A stretch of 64,000 nt of DNA, taken from contig JAGNLJ010000005.1 of the NCBI GenBank assembly GCA_017999645.1, positions 62,001 to 126,000 of the forward strand, written 5' to 3'. The position numbers and the translations under genes are program-made. The DNA is from Alphaproteobacteria bacterium (lineage in GTDB: Bacteria > Pseudomonadota > Alphaproteobacteria > Micavibrionales > Micavibrionaceae). Below the pieces are notes generated by a model. That model was not told the DNA's origin. It saw nothing but the letters and a program-made list of their open reading frames with translations, and ran no database searches. This document shows positions 52,945-62,265 of the stretch, one piece after another. Positions within the stretch are counted from its first letter, which is position 1; each line of letters begins with the position of its first letter.

Positions 52945-53478
52945 TTAATGCACTTGATGCACATGCACGCGACGGCCGCCATGGCGGCGCATGATATCGG
53001 TGGCGATCGTCTGCTCTTCCTCGCCCGGCGTGCGCACCCATAAAGTCATGCGCCCCGCTTTGATCTGCTTGTGCAGCAATCCGTTGTAATAATGCCCTAA
53101 CAGCCACGCCACCAGCGCGCCCAGCGATGCGCCGAACAATCCGCCGAAAACGCCCGTCATCAACATGCTATCCATCGGCGCGCCGACGCCTGCGGTCATC
53201 ATCCCCGTCACCACCCCGGCATAAAATCCGCCGCCGATAATCACACCCACACCAATCGCCTTTTCCTCAGGCCGTATTAAAATCGTGCGCGGCGCCTCCG
53301 GGTCGTCGGCCATAGCCTTGCCGTCCATGATGATCCCTTCATTGCGAGCCGCGCGTTCGTCGAGAATACTGATATCCTGGCGCGGAAAGGCCGTAACCTC
53401 CAGCTCCGCAATCGCCTCGTTGAGACTGTGCATATTGTCGAAAACGCCAACAGTTTCATTAATGTTTTCGTGTTCCAT
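52945..53478 (-). CDS. Membrane protein with glycine-rich hydrophobic core, stress-protein-like
   Basis: A 177-residue protein. The N-terminal domain VGVFDNMHSLNEAIAELEVTAF and DISILDE resembles the general-stress 17M-like/YflT fold. A Gly/Ala-rich membrane segment with two helices follows (about residues 75-95 and 105-128, GVGVIIGGGFYAGVV, GVFGGLFGASLGALVAWLLG), and then a charged C-terminus with VRTPGEEEQ and a His-rich end. An AAGGAG site precedes the ATG. The role is not known; stress response is likely from the N-terminal domain. Confidence 0.72.
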   Translation of the reverse strand: MEHENINETVGVFDNMHSLNEAIAELEVTAFPRQDISILDERAARNEGIIMDGKAMADDPEAPRTILIRPEEKAIGVGVIIGGGFYAGVVTGMMTAGVGAPMDSMLMTGVFGGLFGASLGALVAWLLGHYYNGLLHKQIKAGRMTLWVRTPGEEEQTIATDIMRRHGGRRVHVHQVH

Positions 53479-53526
53479 GACGAACTCCTTCCCCGGACAA
53501 ACGCGGGAAGAAATCCGGAAGTTCCA

Positions 53527-54189
53527 TCAGGCCGTTTTTTTGCGCTTCTTCTTATATTGCGTGAGCTTATCGGCCTTCATCTCGACCATATCGCGCAATC
53601 TTAACTTTTTCGCCTGTGCCGTCGTCAAAAGGGAATAATGCCGCCCCTCATCCAGCGCCCCTGCGATGTCCCAGCAATCTTCCTTGCTGTTCACCCACTC
53701 ATTATTTTTGTAACGCCGCAGATCGAACGGCACGGAATAATTCCGCAACGTTTTTTTCCGGCCCTTCGTATATTCATGAAAGTAAGACAACGCCAGTTCG
53801 CGCGGCGTTTTATAAATCGGATCGCGCCAGCGCAGCCACACATGATTGCTTTTTGAAATCGCGCCGAAGTAGCCCCGTTCCCGGAAAATACAGATCACAT
53901 GATCGTGATCGCCCTTCGCCTGCATATCCATTAACAAAGGCGGATACCCCATCATCCACAGCGCCGCCGCCGCGACAAACGCCGCCTCGATGCAATGCGC
54001 CTCGCCGCGCTTTAAAACTTCCGCCGCCGACCGGCACGTATCGCCGCCGGGCTCGTGGTTCATCTTGAGGGAAGAAACAAAATCCTGAACATCCGCCGGA
54101 CTCTCCAGCCGCGCCAGCGTCCGCGCTGCAGAAGCCGGGAGCCCCATCTTCCGGCCCATTTCAATGCGCTGTTTCAGGCTCCGTTTCAT
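53527..54189 (-). CDS. Transglutaminase-like cysteine protein
   Basis: A 220-residue soluble protein with a papain/transglutaminase-type layout: Cys66 in GEAHCIEAAFVAAAALWMMG, His97 in GDHDHVICIFRE, and Asp123 in WRDPIY. The last 30 residues are Lys-rich (KADKLTQYKKKRKKTA). The remaining parts, such as HEYTKGRKKTLRNYSVPFDL, are not recognised. It could be a peptidase or amide transfer enzyme. No ribosome binding site is evident. Confidence 0.65.
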   Translation of the reverse strand: MKRSLKQRIEMGRKMGLPASAARTLARLESPADVQDFVSSLKMNHEPGGDTCRSAAEVLKRGEAHCIEAAFVAAAALWMMGYPPLLMDMQAKGDHDHVICIFRERGYFGAISKSNHVWLRWRDPIYKTPRELALSYFHEYTKGRKKTLRNYSVPFDLRRYKNNEWVNSKEDCWDIAGALDEGRHYSLLTTAQAKKLRLRDMVEMKADKLTQYKKKRKKTA

Positions 54190-54229
54190 GCCTTAAAATA
54201 CCATATATTTTACCGGAATCCTGTGCTAA

Positions 54230-55291
<1,062 letters not shown>

Positions 55292-55297
55292 ATGTAT

Positions 55298-55315
55298 TCC
55301 CCGCGAAAGCGGGGA
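55298..55315. repeat. Short family 2-type hairpin
   Basis: TCCCCGC-GAAA-GCGGGGA lies between the FNR-like gene and the convergent cysteine synthase gene. No T run follows, so it is more like a repeat than a terminator. Confidence 0.6.
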
Positions 55316-55324
55316 TCCCATAGA

Positions 55325-56344
55325 TTAATTCTCGATTTTTTTGAACAAATCGCTCGCGATATAACGCTCGGCGAACGAAGGCACCATAACAATAATGGTC
55401 TTGCCCTTGCTATCCGGCATCTGCGCAACTTCCACCGCCGCCGCAAAATTCGCGCCGCCGGAAATGCCGCAAGGAAATCCCTCAAGGCGGGAAATTTCCT
55501 GCGCCGTCTCCAGCGCATGGTCGCTCGGCACCTGGATGATGCTGTCAATCGCCGACTTGCTGAGCAGCGGCGGCTTGAAACCGACGCCGATACCCTGAAT
55601 TTTGTGCTGCGCCGGATTGCCGCCCGAGAGAACCGGGCTTTCCGCCGGCTCGACCGCAAAAACCTTGAAACCTTTTTTCTTTTCTTTAAGAACCTGCGCA
55701 AGGCCCGTCACCGTCGCGCCCGTGCCGACGCCGCAGATTAAAATATCCGCCTTGCCGCCCGTATCGGCCCAGATTTCTTCCGCCGTGCCCTCGGCATGCG
55801 CCATCGGCCCTGCCTCGTTATTGAATTGGTCCGGCGTCCACGCATCATGCGTCTGTTTCATCAGGCCCGCCGCAACTTCGGTTGCGCCCTTCATGCCGCG
55901 CTCCGCCGCAGTCAGCACCAACTCCGCGCCGTAAAAAAGCAACAGTTTCCGCCGCTCCAGCGGCGCGCTTTCCGGTAGCACGATAACCAGCTTGTATCCC
56001 TTCATCGCCGCGACGAATGCCAGCGAAATCGCCATGTTGCCGGATGATGCCTCGATGATCGTCGTTTTGCCCGGCGTGATCGCCTTCGCGTTTTCCGCCG
56101 ACTCCACCATCGCCAGCGCCGTACGGTCCTTGATGGAACCTAGCGGATTGAAAAATTCCAGCTTCGCAAGGATGTCGGCCTGCAAACCATACTTCGCCAT
56201 AAATTTCGACGCCCGCACCAGCGGCGTGCCGCCGATCGTCTCGAACACATCGTTATAGATCTTGCCGCGCGGCGTAACCGCCCGGTTCGAGGATATGGCG
56301 GTGTTGGTTTTCTGGGTGCCGCTGACGGTTGCTTTGACGACCAT
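55325..56344 (-). CDS. cysK: Cysteine synthase (O-acetylserine sulfhydrylase) family
   Basis: A 339-residue PLP enzyme. The Lys is in NPLGSIKDR and the substrate loop is EASSGNMAISLAF (usually TSGNTG), with the Gly-rich GVGTGATVTGL loop and SGGANFAAAVE near the end. The N-terminal 25 residues are an extra Thr/Ser/Asn-rich leader. A GGGAGA site precedes ATG 56344. The change from TSGNTG to SSGNMA may alter substrate choice. This is the second of the three paralogues in the window. Confidence 0.88.
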   Translation of the reverse strand: MVVKATVSGTQKTNTAISSNRAVTPRGKIYNDVFETIGGTPLVRASKFMAKYGLQADILAKLEFFNPLGSIKDRTALAMVESAENAKAITPGKTTIIEASSGNMAISLAFVAAMKGYKLVIVLPESAPLERRKLLLFYGAELVLTAAERGMKGATEVAAGLMKQTHDAWTPDQFNNEAGPMAHAEGTAEEIWADTGGKADILICGVGTGATVTGLAQVLKEKKKGFKVFAVEPAESPVLSGGNPAQHKIQGIGVGFKPPLLSKSAIDSIIQVPSDHALETAQEISRLEGFPCGISGGANFAAAVEVAQMPDSKGKTIIVMVPSFAERYIASDLFKKIEN

Positions 56345-56497
56345 AGATGTCTCCCGGGGGGTGAAAAACGCGATTCTGGATATTCAGAATAAGGCTTTTG
56401 AGGGCCTTTGGGAACCTGCCGCTTAAAAAGCTTGCACCGACCCCTTTTTTCTATTAGCTATTATGGCAATATAATATTAGAAAATTAGAGAAAACTA

Positions 56498-56881
56498 GTG
56501 CTGCTTAAAATTATATATCAAAACACTGTGAATTCAGACGCTCAATCTTACCGGGAAGGTATCGATAAAAGAGTCGACCGGATTTTTGGCGATGCCGAAG
56601 AGAACTGTTTAATCAAATTTGAGGGCAAAAAAGACGAACTGCGTGCCAGCCTGACAATCGACCAGATTTGCGAACTCAGGGAATTCCTGGGAGAGAAATT
56701 CAATAAATTGAACCGACAATTGATAAAGGAAACTCCAAAATTTTCCCAGACACGCACAGCAGTCAAAATGACTGCCAATTTAGGAAACATGGAATTAACA
56801 GAAACGGCGTTCAGCGTGGAAATCGCCACGACTGAAAATGAATATGCAGAACCGCTGCAAATCCCGTATCAGAATTCATAG
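56498..56881 (+). CDS. Unknown protein, cluster member 1 of 5
   Basis: A 127-residue protein that I do not recognise, with a GTG start (56498). Predicted layout: strand MLLKIIYQN, helix with YREGIDKRVDRIF, strand pair CLIKFEGKKDELRASLTI, helix CELREFLGEKFNKLNRQLI, and a final strand pair RTAVKMTANLG and TAFSVEIAT. Its opening is almost the same as that of the next gene (MLLKI). Soluble, no signal peptide. The 150 bases upstream are AT-rich and hold its likely promoter. Confidence 0.6.
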   Translation: MLLKIIYQNTVNSDAQSYREGIDKRVDRIFGDAEENCLIKFEGKKDELRASLTIDQICELREFLGEKFNKLNRQLIKETPKFSQTRTAVKMTANLGNMELTETAFSVEIATTENEYAEPLQIPYQNS

Positions 56882-56900
56882 AGAGTAACAGAGAGTAACT

Positions 56901-57344
56901 ATGCTGCTTAAAATTTTATTCATAAACGCCGCCGAACCCGGCTCGCTGCCCCCCGAAATTGAATCGGGCCTTGATGACATCATCACCACGTACCTGAAGA
57001 ATGTTGCAAAAGAACATCGCGACGCGCGCGTCATCGTCATCGATGAAAAACGGCACGAGTTGACAATCGACGTTCCCATGCAGGAAGGCTCGCGCCGGAT
57101 TAATAATCTGCAACACATGATCCATGAAATGAACAGAAGATATATAGATAGCGCAGTACCATCATCACAAATCAGGCTTACAGCCAAGATGAAGGTTGAT
57201 GAGCCCACGGAGATATTCGCCGACAGCGCTACATGCACAATCCAGCTTTCCAGCACACCCACCAGTAAAGATGACATGCTGTGGATGGGATTACTTCAAC
57301 CGGAAAGCGTCGAACAAGATAATTTCGAAATAGCCCGCTGGTAA
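56901..57344 (+). CDS. Unknown protein, cluster member 2 of 5
   Basis: A 147-residue protein starting MLLKILFINA, with a helix containing EIESGLDDIITTYLKN, a strand-rich section ARVIVIDEKRHELTIDVPM, a helix RINNLQHMIHEMNRRYI, and the ending strands IRLTAKMKVDEPTEIF and TCTIQLSST. The order of elements is the same as in member 1, so the two look like diverged duplicates. It starts 19 bases after the stop of member 1. Function unknown. Confidence 0.62.
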   Translation: MLLKILFINAAEPGSLPPEIESGLDDIITTYLKNVAKEHRDARVIVIDEKRHELTIDVPMQEGSRRINNLQHMIHEMNRRYIDSAVPSSQIRLTAKMKVDEPTEIFADSATCTIQLSSTPTSKDDMLWMGLLQPESVEQDNFEIARW

Positions 57345-57362
57345 AGCCCACAGGAAACAATC

Positions 57363-57767
57363 ATGTTCGTCACATTGGCTTTTAGAAACATCGTCGCCGT
57401 CCCTGAAACATTCGATCCGCTAAATCCGCCGGAAACAAGGGAGCATGTCCAGGGTGCAATAGAAAGACTCGTCGAGTCTTTCGAGGAAAAAGGCTTCCTG
57501 CCTTATCGCAACGATCACGAAGGCATCCAGTACGGCTTCATGGCCGAAGACTGGGCAAAAGCCAACAAACTTGCCGAAGATTTCAGGCGTCAATTCAATC
57601 GCCACAATCAGACATGGATGAAATCACCTTCGAATTCTATTCTTGTCCCGGCAACTATTTTTAAAATCTACCGCTTCGAACACCAGATCGCCTGCGTGGC
57701 AAATATGTATGCGGTGCTGGCGGTAGAACCCAGAAGGGTTGCAGCCGCTCTTGAATGCAGTAACTGA
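57363..57767 (+). CDS. Unknown protein, cluster member 3 of 5
   Basis: A 134-residue protein with an AGGAAA site before ATG 57363. It opens with strand MFVTLAFRNIVAV, then a helix VQGAIERLVESFEEKG, a short loop YRNDHEGIQYGF, helix AEDWAKANKLAEDFRRQFNRH and final strands ATIFKIYRF and NMYAVLAVE. The same order of elements as in members 1 and 2 is seen, although the residues differ more. Function unknown. Confidence 0.6.
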   Translation: MFVTLAFRNIVAVPETFDPLNPPETREHVQGAIERLVESFEEKGFLPYRNDHEGIQYGFMAEDWAKANKLAEDFRRQFNRHNQTWMKSPSNSILVPATIFKIYRFEHQIACVANMYAVLAVEPRRVAAALECSN

Positions 57768-57779
57768 TCAGGGGCCGCA

Positions 57780-58133
57780 ATGACAATAATAAAAATTTTC
57801 TTCAAAGACTCCACCGAGTTCCACGACCTGGTTTCACCGGAAGATCGAGCACGCATCACCGAAACAGTCGACACTTACATCAAATTTTTCAACGGCCTCT
57901 TCGGCACCCTGCACAGCAACAATAATAATGACGACGATGGAATTAACATTGCCGAGGGCCCCGTTGATGGCTGCATCAGGAGCTTCGACGAAATGGCGCG
58001 TAATTTCTCGCACGTCGGCACCCAGTTGAGTCAGGAAATTTTTTTGTCGGCCAGCATGGACGTTAATCGTCAAAAAGAACCGGTTATTCTCACGATAAAT
58101 ATTTCCGGAACGCCGAATACGTCGCTTAACTGA
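57780..58133 (+). CDS. Unknown protein, cluster member 4 of 5
   Basis: A 117-residue protein with an AGGGG site before ATG 57780. It begins MTIIKIFFKDSTEF, followed by a helix (RARITETVDTYIKFFNGLF), an Asn/Asp-rich loop (HSNNNNDDDG), another helix with SFDEMARNFSHVGTQL, and two strands EIFLSASMDVN and PVILTINIS. It follows the same layout as the others. Function unknown. Confidence 0.6.
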   Translation: MTIIKIFFKDSTEFHDLVSPEDRARITETVDTYIKFFNGLFGTLHSNNNNDDDGINIAEGPVDGCIRSFDEMARNFSHVGTQLSQEIFLSASMDVNRQKEPVILTINISGTPNTSLN

Positions 58134-58202
58134 CAATATTTGCAGGCTTTTTATTATTGCTTTAATAGTTAAGGTAACAAAAAAATTAAGGGAGATGATT
58201 TC

Positions 58203-58664
58203 ATGCGTAAGAGTTTTTTAGAGCGCGGGCTTTCTATTTGGAAACAATTCAAATTCAGCGGACAAAAACCTCCCGAACCGGAAATAGATCTCGACGAACT
58301 CGACCGGGCTTTCGGTCTTCAAAATCTCACTCTTACCTTTAAAAACACCATCACCGCCGGCTCTCTGAAATCTCCCGAAGCAGAAACCACGATCACTCAG
58401 ACCATGAATGGATTCATGGAACGCACAGCAAAAACGCACGCGGTTGAAATTGCCAATGAAGACGGAATACAAAAAATCTCTATCGGCAATCTGACAAGAA
58501 AAAAACTTGACGCTATAGATCATGACCTGGCGATGGCGCTTCACTCCCTGATACCGCGATATGAAGAACTTTGGAAAATGCAGATTGCCCGGCCGGGAAG
58601 CTCTTTTTGCAAATCTGGCGAAAAAGAAATTACCTGGGCTATAGAAGTATCGCCCTATTCGTGA
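58203..58664 (+). CDS. Unknown protein, cluster member 5 of 5
   Basis: A 153-residue protein with a strong AAGGGAGA site. It has an N-terminal addition of about 35 residues (SIWKQFKFSGQKPPEPEIDL), then strand NLTLTFKNTIT, helix with TQTMNGFMERTAK, strand AVEIANEDGIQKISIGN, helix LDAIDHDLAMALHSLIPRYEEL and final strand EITWAIEVS. It looks like an extended version of the same fold and is separated from member 4 by 69 bases. Function unknown. Confidence 0.6.
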   Translation: MRKSFLERGLSIWKQFKFSGQKPPEPEIDLDELDRAFGLQNLTLTFKNTITAGSLKSPEAETTITQTMNGFMERTAKTHAVEIANEDGIQKISIGNLTRKKLDAIDHDLAMALHSLIPRYEELWKMQIARPGSSFCKSGEKEITWAIEVSPYS

Positions 58665-58680
58665 GCGTAGATAATCGAGC

Positions 58681-59019
58681 CTAATCCCCGCTCCCGGGAT
58701 TTTCACTGAAATATTTGTCGAACTTTTCTTTTTCGTCCTTCACCGCGTCGGCTTCAGGCAGCGGATCTTTCGTCTTCGTGATATTCGGCCATTTCTCAGA
58801 ATATTCGCGGTTCATATCCAGCCACTTGTCCGCGCGCGGATCTGAATCCGGGATGATCGCCTCGATCGGGCATTCCGGTTCGCACACGCCGCAATCGATA
58901 CATTCATCCGGGTTGATCACGAGCATATTCTCACCCTCGTAGAAACAATCCACCGGGCAGACCTCGACGCAATCCGTATATTTGCACTTGATGCAGACTT
59001 CGGTGACCACGAAGGTCAT
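58681..59019 (-). CDS. fdxA: FdxA-type 7Fe ferredoxin
   Basis: A 112-residue ferredoxin with one [3Fe-4S] and one [4Fe-4S] cluster: [21 protein letters not shown] and [16 protein letters not shown]. The C-terminal extension (about 50 residues, [15 protein letters not shown]) is as usual for alphaproteobacterial FdxA. A CAGGAGA site precedes the ATG. It probably takes electrons from an NADPH reductase such as the one at 54.2 kb and supplies metabolic enzymes; the partner is not known. Confidence 0.95.
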   Translation of the reverse strand: MTFVVTEVCIKCKYTDCVEVCPVDCFYEGENMLVINPDECIDCGVCEPECPIEAIIPDSDPRADKWLDMNREYSEKWPNITKTKDPLPEADAVKDEKEKFDKYFSENPGSGD

Positions 59020-59196
59020 CTTTTATTCTCCTGAAAGGAACGGGACTTGAACCACCGGAAGGGACAATAATATCCTCATTATGCCAAGGCAAGACGCCCA
59101 GGGGAAAATTTTATGCTGCGCCGCCCGCAACCAAAACTGTGGGCAGAATACCGATATTCATTCCGTGCCACGGAACTCTCTTTTAGTTTGGACGCT

Positions 59197-59739
59197 ATGA
59201 ACTCTTCGTGGCTGGGCAACTTACTTATTCTGACAACTACCCTCCTCCTCGCGGCCTGCGGCCACGGCGGCTGCTGTCAGCGCGAAGCCTCCCTCACACC
59301 CATGGAAACCGCCGACCTTGATGATTCCGTCATGCGCGGCTCGGTCACCGCCTTCCTGCAGGAAACCGGCGCGCCCGTTTCCTCGCTCTATGAATTCAAA
59401 CGGATCGACCTCGACCGCGACGGCCGCCGCGATGCCCTCGTCCTCTTCAAAAACCCTTACGGTTACTGGTGCGATACGCACGGCTGCACAATGCTCGTAA
59501 TGCGCGCAGGCAGTGACAAGTTCGAGCTCGTCAACGCCATCCAGCCCGTCCGCGCCCCGCTCTATGTCAGCAACACCGAAAGCAACGGCTGGAAGGACAT
59601 CATAGTCCGCGTCACAGGCCGCTGGGACGAATCGAAAGACGTCGCCATGACGTATAACGGCGCGCAATACGCGGATAACCCCTCCACCATGCCGCCCTAC
59701 CTTCTCGCCTCCAATACGGCACAGCCCGTTTTTTATTAA
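59197..59739 (+). CDS. Putative lipoprotein of unknown function (180 aa)
   Basis: The signal peptide has a long hydrophobic stretch and a lipobox LAAC (Cys at residue 20). The mature protein has Cys pairs GHGGCCQRE and YWCDTHGCTM, and a DLDRDGRRDALVLF segment resembling an EF-hand/FG-GAP-like calcium loop. The start at 59197 puts the signal peptide at the N-terminus; the frame is open upstream to 59113. Function unknown; a periplasmic-facing anchor is likely. Confidence 0.68.
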   Translation: MNSSWLGNLLILTTTLLLAACGHGGCCQREASLTPMETADLDDSVMRGSVTAFLQETGAPVSSLYEFKRIDLDRDGRRDALVLFKNPYGYWCDTHGCTMLVMRAGSDKFELVNAIQPVRAPLYVSNTESNGWKDIIVRVTGRWDESKDVAMTYNGAQYADNPSTMPPYLLASNTAQPVFY

Positions 59740-59793
59740 ACACCTGAATCCCCCAAAATGTTCTTGATTTGTTCTCTATCGGTGGCGTAGAAT

Positions 59794-59910
59794 CGTCATT
59801 GCGAGGAGCGCTAGCGACGAAGCAATCCATTTTTTTGTCTTCCACGCAAAAGCGGGATCTGGATTGCTTCGCGCAGTTTACCCCTGCGGAGGCGGGGGCT
59901 CGCAATGACG
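59794..59910. repeat. Palindromic intergenic repeat, family 1, composite copy 3
   Basis: CGTCATTGCGAGGAGCG at the left and CTCGCAATGACG at the right match copies 1 and 2. The right half is interrupted by CGCAAAAGCGGGATC and by CCCCTGCGGAGGCGGGGG, both resembling family 2 repeats, so one element appears to have been inserted in or merged with another. The right end overlaps the region just upstream of the polymerase gene. Confidence 0.82.
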
Positions 59911-59928
59911 GTAAATTCAAGGATACCC

Positions 59929-61203
59929 ATGCATCAGGAACCCGGCCTGAAATGGCTGTTTATGGACCTCAACAGCTATTTCGCCAGCGTCGAACAACAG
60001 GAACGGCCCGAGCTGCGCGGTAAACCCGTCGCGGTCGTGCCGATGATGACCGATTCCACCTGTGCCATCGCCGCGTCTTACGAGGCCAAGGCTTACGGCG
60101 TCAAAACCGGCACGCCGATTTACGAAGCCAGGCAGATGTGCCCCGGCCTACGCTGCGTTCTCGCGCGCCATGATCTCTACGTCGATTACCATCACCGGAT
60201 TTTGGAAGAGGTCGTCAAACACACCCCCATCAACAAGGTCTGGTCGATCGACGAACTCTCCTCCCGTCTCCCGCCCGGTCGCCGCACACCCGAACGCGCC
60301 GCCGAGGTCGCGCGCAAAATAAAAGAGGGCCTCTGGAAAAATGTCGGCGAAGCGATCAATTGCTCCATCGGCGTCGCGCCCAATTCCCTGCTCGCAAAAA
60401 TCGCCGCCGACATGCAAAAACCCGACGGCCTCGTCATGCTCCGTCAGGAAGAACTCCCGGGCCGCCTGCTGGGTCTCAAACTCACCGACATGCCCGGCAT
60501 CGGCTACAACATGGAGAAACGCCTCCGCCGCGCCGGAATTACCGACATGCGCGGCCTCTGGAACACTTCGCCCAAACACGCCCGCAAAATCTGGGGCGGC
60601 GTGCAGGGTGAACGCTTCTGGTACTGGCTGCACGGCTACGATTTTGAAAATCCTGAAACCGGCAATGTCATGATCGGCCACTCGCGCGTGTTAGATCCGG
60701 ATCTGCGCCGCCCGGATAAAGCCCGCCTCATGGCGCGCCGCCTTCTTGTAAAAGCCACATACCGCCTCCGCCGCAAGGGATTTTTCGCGAGCCACCTTTC
60801 ATTAAGCGTCCGCACCACCGACGATTTCCGCTGGGCGAACGAAGCAAAAATTCCCCACGCGCGCGATCCCTTCACCTTTCTCCAGCTCCTGGATAGCATG
60901 TGGGCTTCGCTTTCGCATGAATTCCCCGTCGCCAGCGGCGTGAAATTCAAAAAAATATCCGTTATCCTCTCCGGCCTCAAAACCGCCGACCAGATCACGG
61001 GCAACCTCTTCGAAACCGCCTCGCCCGAAGCCATCAAGCAAACACACCGCCGCGAGGCCCTCGCCGGGGCGCTCGATAAACTCCAGAACAAGTACCAGAA
61101 GGAAACCGTCTGGCTCGGCGTCATCCCGAAGACCTCGGCAGGCCATGTCGGCACCAAGATCGCCTTTTCCCGCGTCCCCGACCGCGAGGAGTTTTGGAAT
61201 TAA
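59929..61203 (+). CDS. dinB: Y-family DNA polymerase (DinB/Pol IV type)
   Basis: A 424-residue translesion polymerase. The catalytic acidic residues are in LFMDLNSYFASVEQ (usually DMDAFFASVE) and SIDELSS (SIDE conserved). The fingers/palm section ACAIAASYEAKAYGVKTG-like (CAIAASYEAKAYGVKTGTP) and the HhH helix DMPGIGYNMEKRLRRAGI follow; the little-finger domain is in the last third. Start at 59929 (AAGGA site) rather than the in-frame ATG 59905 inside the repeat. The second acidic motif and DLNS differ from E. coli Pol IV and are nearer a subgroup of alphaproteobacterial homologues. Confidence 0.9.
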   Translation: MHQEPGLKWLFMDLNSYFASVEQQERPELRGKPVAVVPMMTDSTCAIAASYEAKAYGVKTGTPIYEARQMCPGLRCVLARHDLYVDYHHRILEEVVKHTPINKVWSIDELSSRLPPGRRTPERAAEVARKIKEGLWKNVGEAINCSIGVAPNSLLAKIAADMQKPDGLVMLRQEELPGRLLGLKLTDMPGIGYNMEKRLRRAGITDMRGLWNTSPKHARKIWGGVQGERFWYWLHGYDFENPETGNVMIGHSRVLDPDLRRPDKARLMARRLLVKATYRLRRKGFFASHLSLSVRTTDDFRWANEAKIPHARDPFTFLQLLDSMWASLSHEFPVASGVKFKKISVILSGLKTADQITGNLFETASPEAIKQTHRREALAGALDKLQNKYQKETVWLGVIPKTSAGHVGTKIAFSRVPDREEFWN

Positions 61204-61209
61204 AAAAAT

Positions 61210-61280
61210 AAACACGGAGAACACAGAGAACACGGAGTTTTTATTGCTTTTCTCCGTGCACTCCGTGCCCTCCGTGTTTA
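61210..61280. repeat. Palindromic intergenic repeat of the ACACGGAG type
   Basis: AAACACGGAGAACACAGAGAACACGGAG on the left is mirrored by CTCCGTGCACTCCGTGCCCTCCGTGTTT on the right, a long hairpin in the 120-base gap after the polymerase gene. Confidence 0.75.
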
Positions 61281-61323
61281 ATAAACGATTGATTTTATAA
61301 GAAAAACTGCGTAAAAAGCGTCC

Positions 61324-62265
61324 ATGAGCCCGGCCTCCACGATATTAGACCTGATCGGCAACACCCCAATGGTCGAATTGACAAAATTCGACACGGGGCC
61401 CTGCCGTTTATTCATGAAACTGGAAGGCTGGAACCCCAGCGGCTCGATCAAGGACCGCACCGCCAAAAGCATGATCGACGCCGCCGAAAAAAGTGGAAAG
61501 CTAAAACCCGGCGGCACAATCATCGAAGCCACCGCCGGAAACACCGGCCTCGGCCTCTCCCTCGTCGCCGCCGTCAGGGGGTATAAGGTCATCCTCGTCG
61601 TGCCCGATAAATTCTCGGAAATGAAAATCACGCACTGCGAAGGCCTCGGCGCAAAAGTCATCCGCACCCGCGCCGATGTGTCCGCTGGCCACCCCGAATA
61701 TTACGTCGACATGGCAAAACGCATCGCCGCCGAAACCGGCGCGTTCCACACCAACCAGTTCGACAACCCGGCGAACGTCCTCGTCCACGAAACCACCACC
61801 GGCCCCGAAATCTGGGAACAGATGGACAAAAAAATCGACGCAATCGTCTGCGGCGTCGGCTCGGGCGGCACGCTGTCAGGCCTCGGAAAATTTTTCGCGA
61901 AAGTTTCGCCGGAAACCGAGCTCATCCTCTCCGATCCCAAGGGCGCACTCCTCGCTGCCAAGGTAAACGGCGAAAAAGCCACACCCCACGCCTTCCGCGT
62001 CGAAGGCATCGGCCAGGAATGCGCTCCCGGCAATCTCGACTTGGGTATCGTCGACAAGGGCTATGTCATCGACGACGACGAAAGCTTTTCTACCGTGCGT
62101 GAGTTATTAAAGCGCGAAGGCATCCTCGCCGGAACGCCGACAGGCACGGTCCTCGCGGGCGCTCTGCGCTATTGCCGCGAACAGACCAAACCCAAACGCG
62201 TCGTCACCTTCATGTCCGACCGCGGCGACAAATATCTTCCGAAAATTTATGGAGAACAGAAATGA
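61324..62265 (+). CDS. Cystathionine beta-synthase-like PLP enzyme
   Basis: A 313-residue member of the CysK/CBS family without a C-terminal CBS domain. The PLP Lys is in NPSGSIKDR, and the substrate loop in EATAGNTGLGLS; the ending has FMSDRGDKYLPKIYG. The AT-A-GNTGLGL form and the overlap (ATGA) with a gamma-lyase gene downstream suggest it condenses homocysteine with serine in reverse transsulfuration, but it could also be a cysteine synthase. Third paralogue in the window. Confidence 0.87.
   Translation: MSPASTILDLIGNTPMVELTKFDTGPCRLFMKLEGWNPSGSIKDRTAKSMIDAAEKSGKLKPGGTIIEATAGNTGLGLSLVAAVRGYKVILVVPDKFSEMKITHCEGLGAKVIRTRADVSAGHPEYYVDMAKRIAAETGAFHTNQFDNPANVLVHETTTGPEIWEQMDKKIDAIVCGVGSGGTLSGLGKFFAKVSPETELILSDPKGALLAAKVNGEKATPHAFRVEGIGQECAPGNLDLGIVDKGYVIDDDESFSTVRELLKREGILAGTPTGTVLAGALRYCREQTKPKRVVTFMSDRGDKYLPKIYGEQK

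Noticed and set aside
59905-59928. Upstream ATG of the polymerase gene
   Set aside because: It lies in the repeat end and has no ribosome binding site; ATG 59929 has AAGGA at proper distance and fits the family start.
60148-60681. Long minus-strand frame opposite the Y-family polymerase
   Set aside because: It is the mirror of a GC-biased gene; the polymerase motifs on the plus strand are unambiguous.
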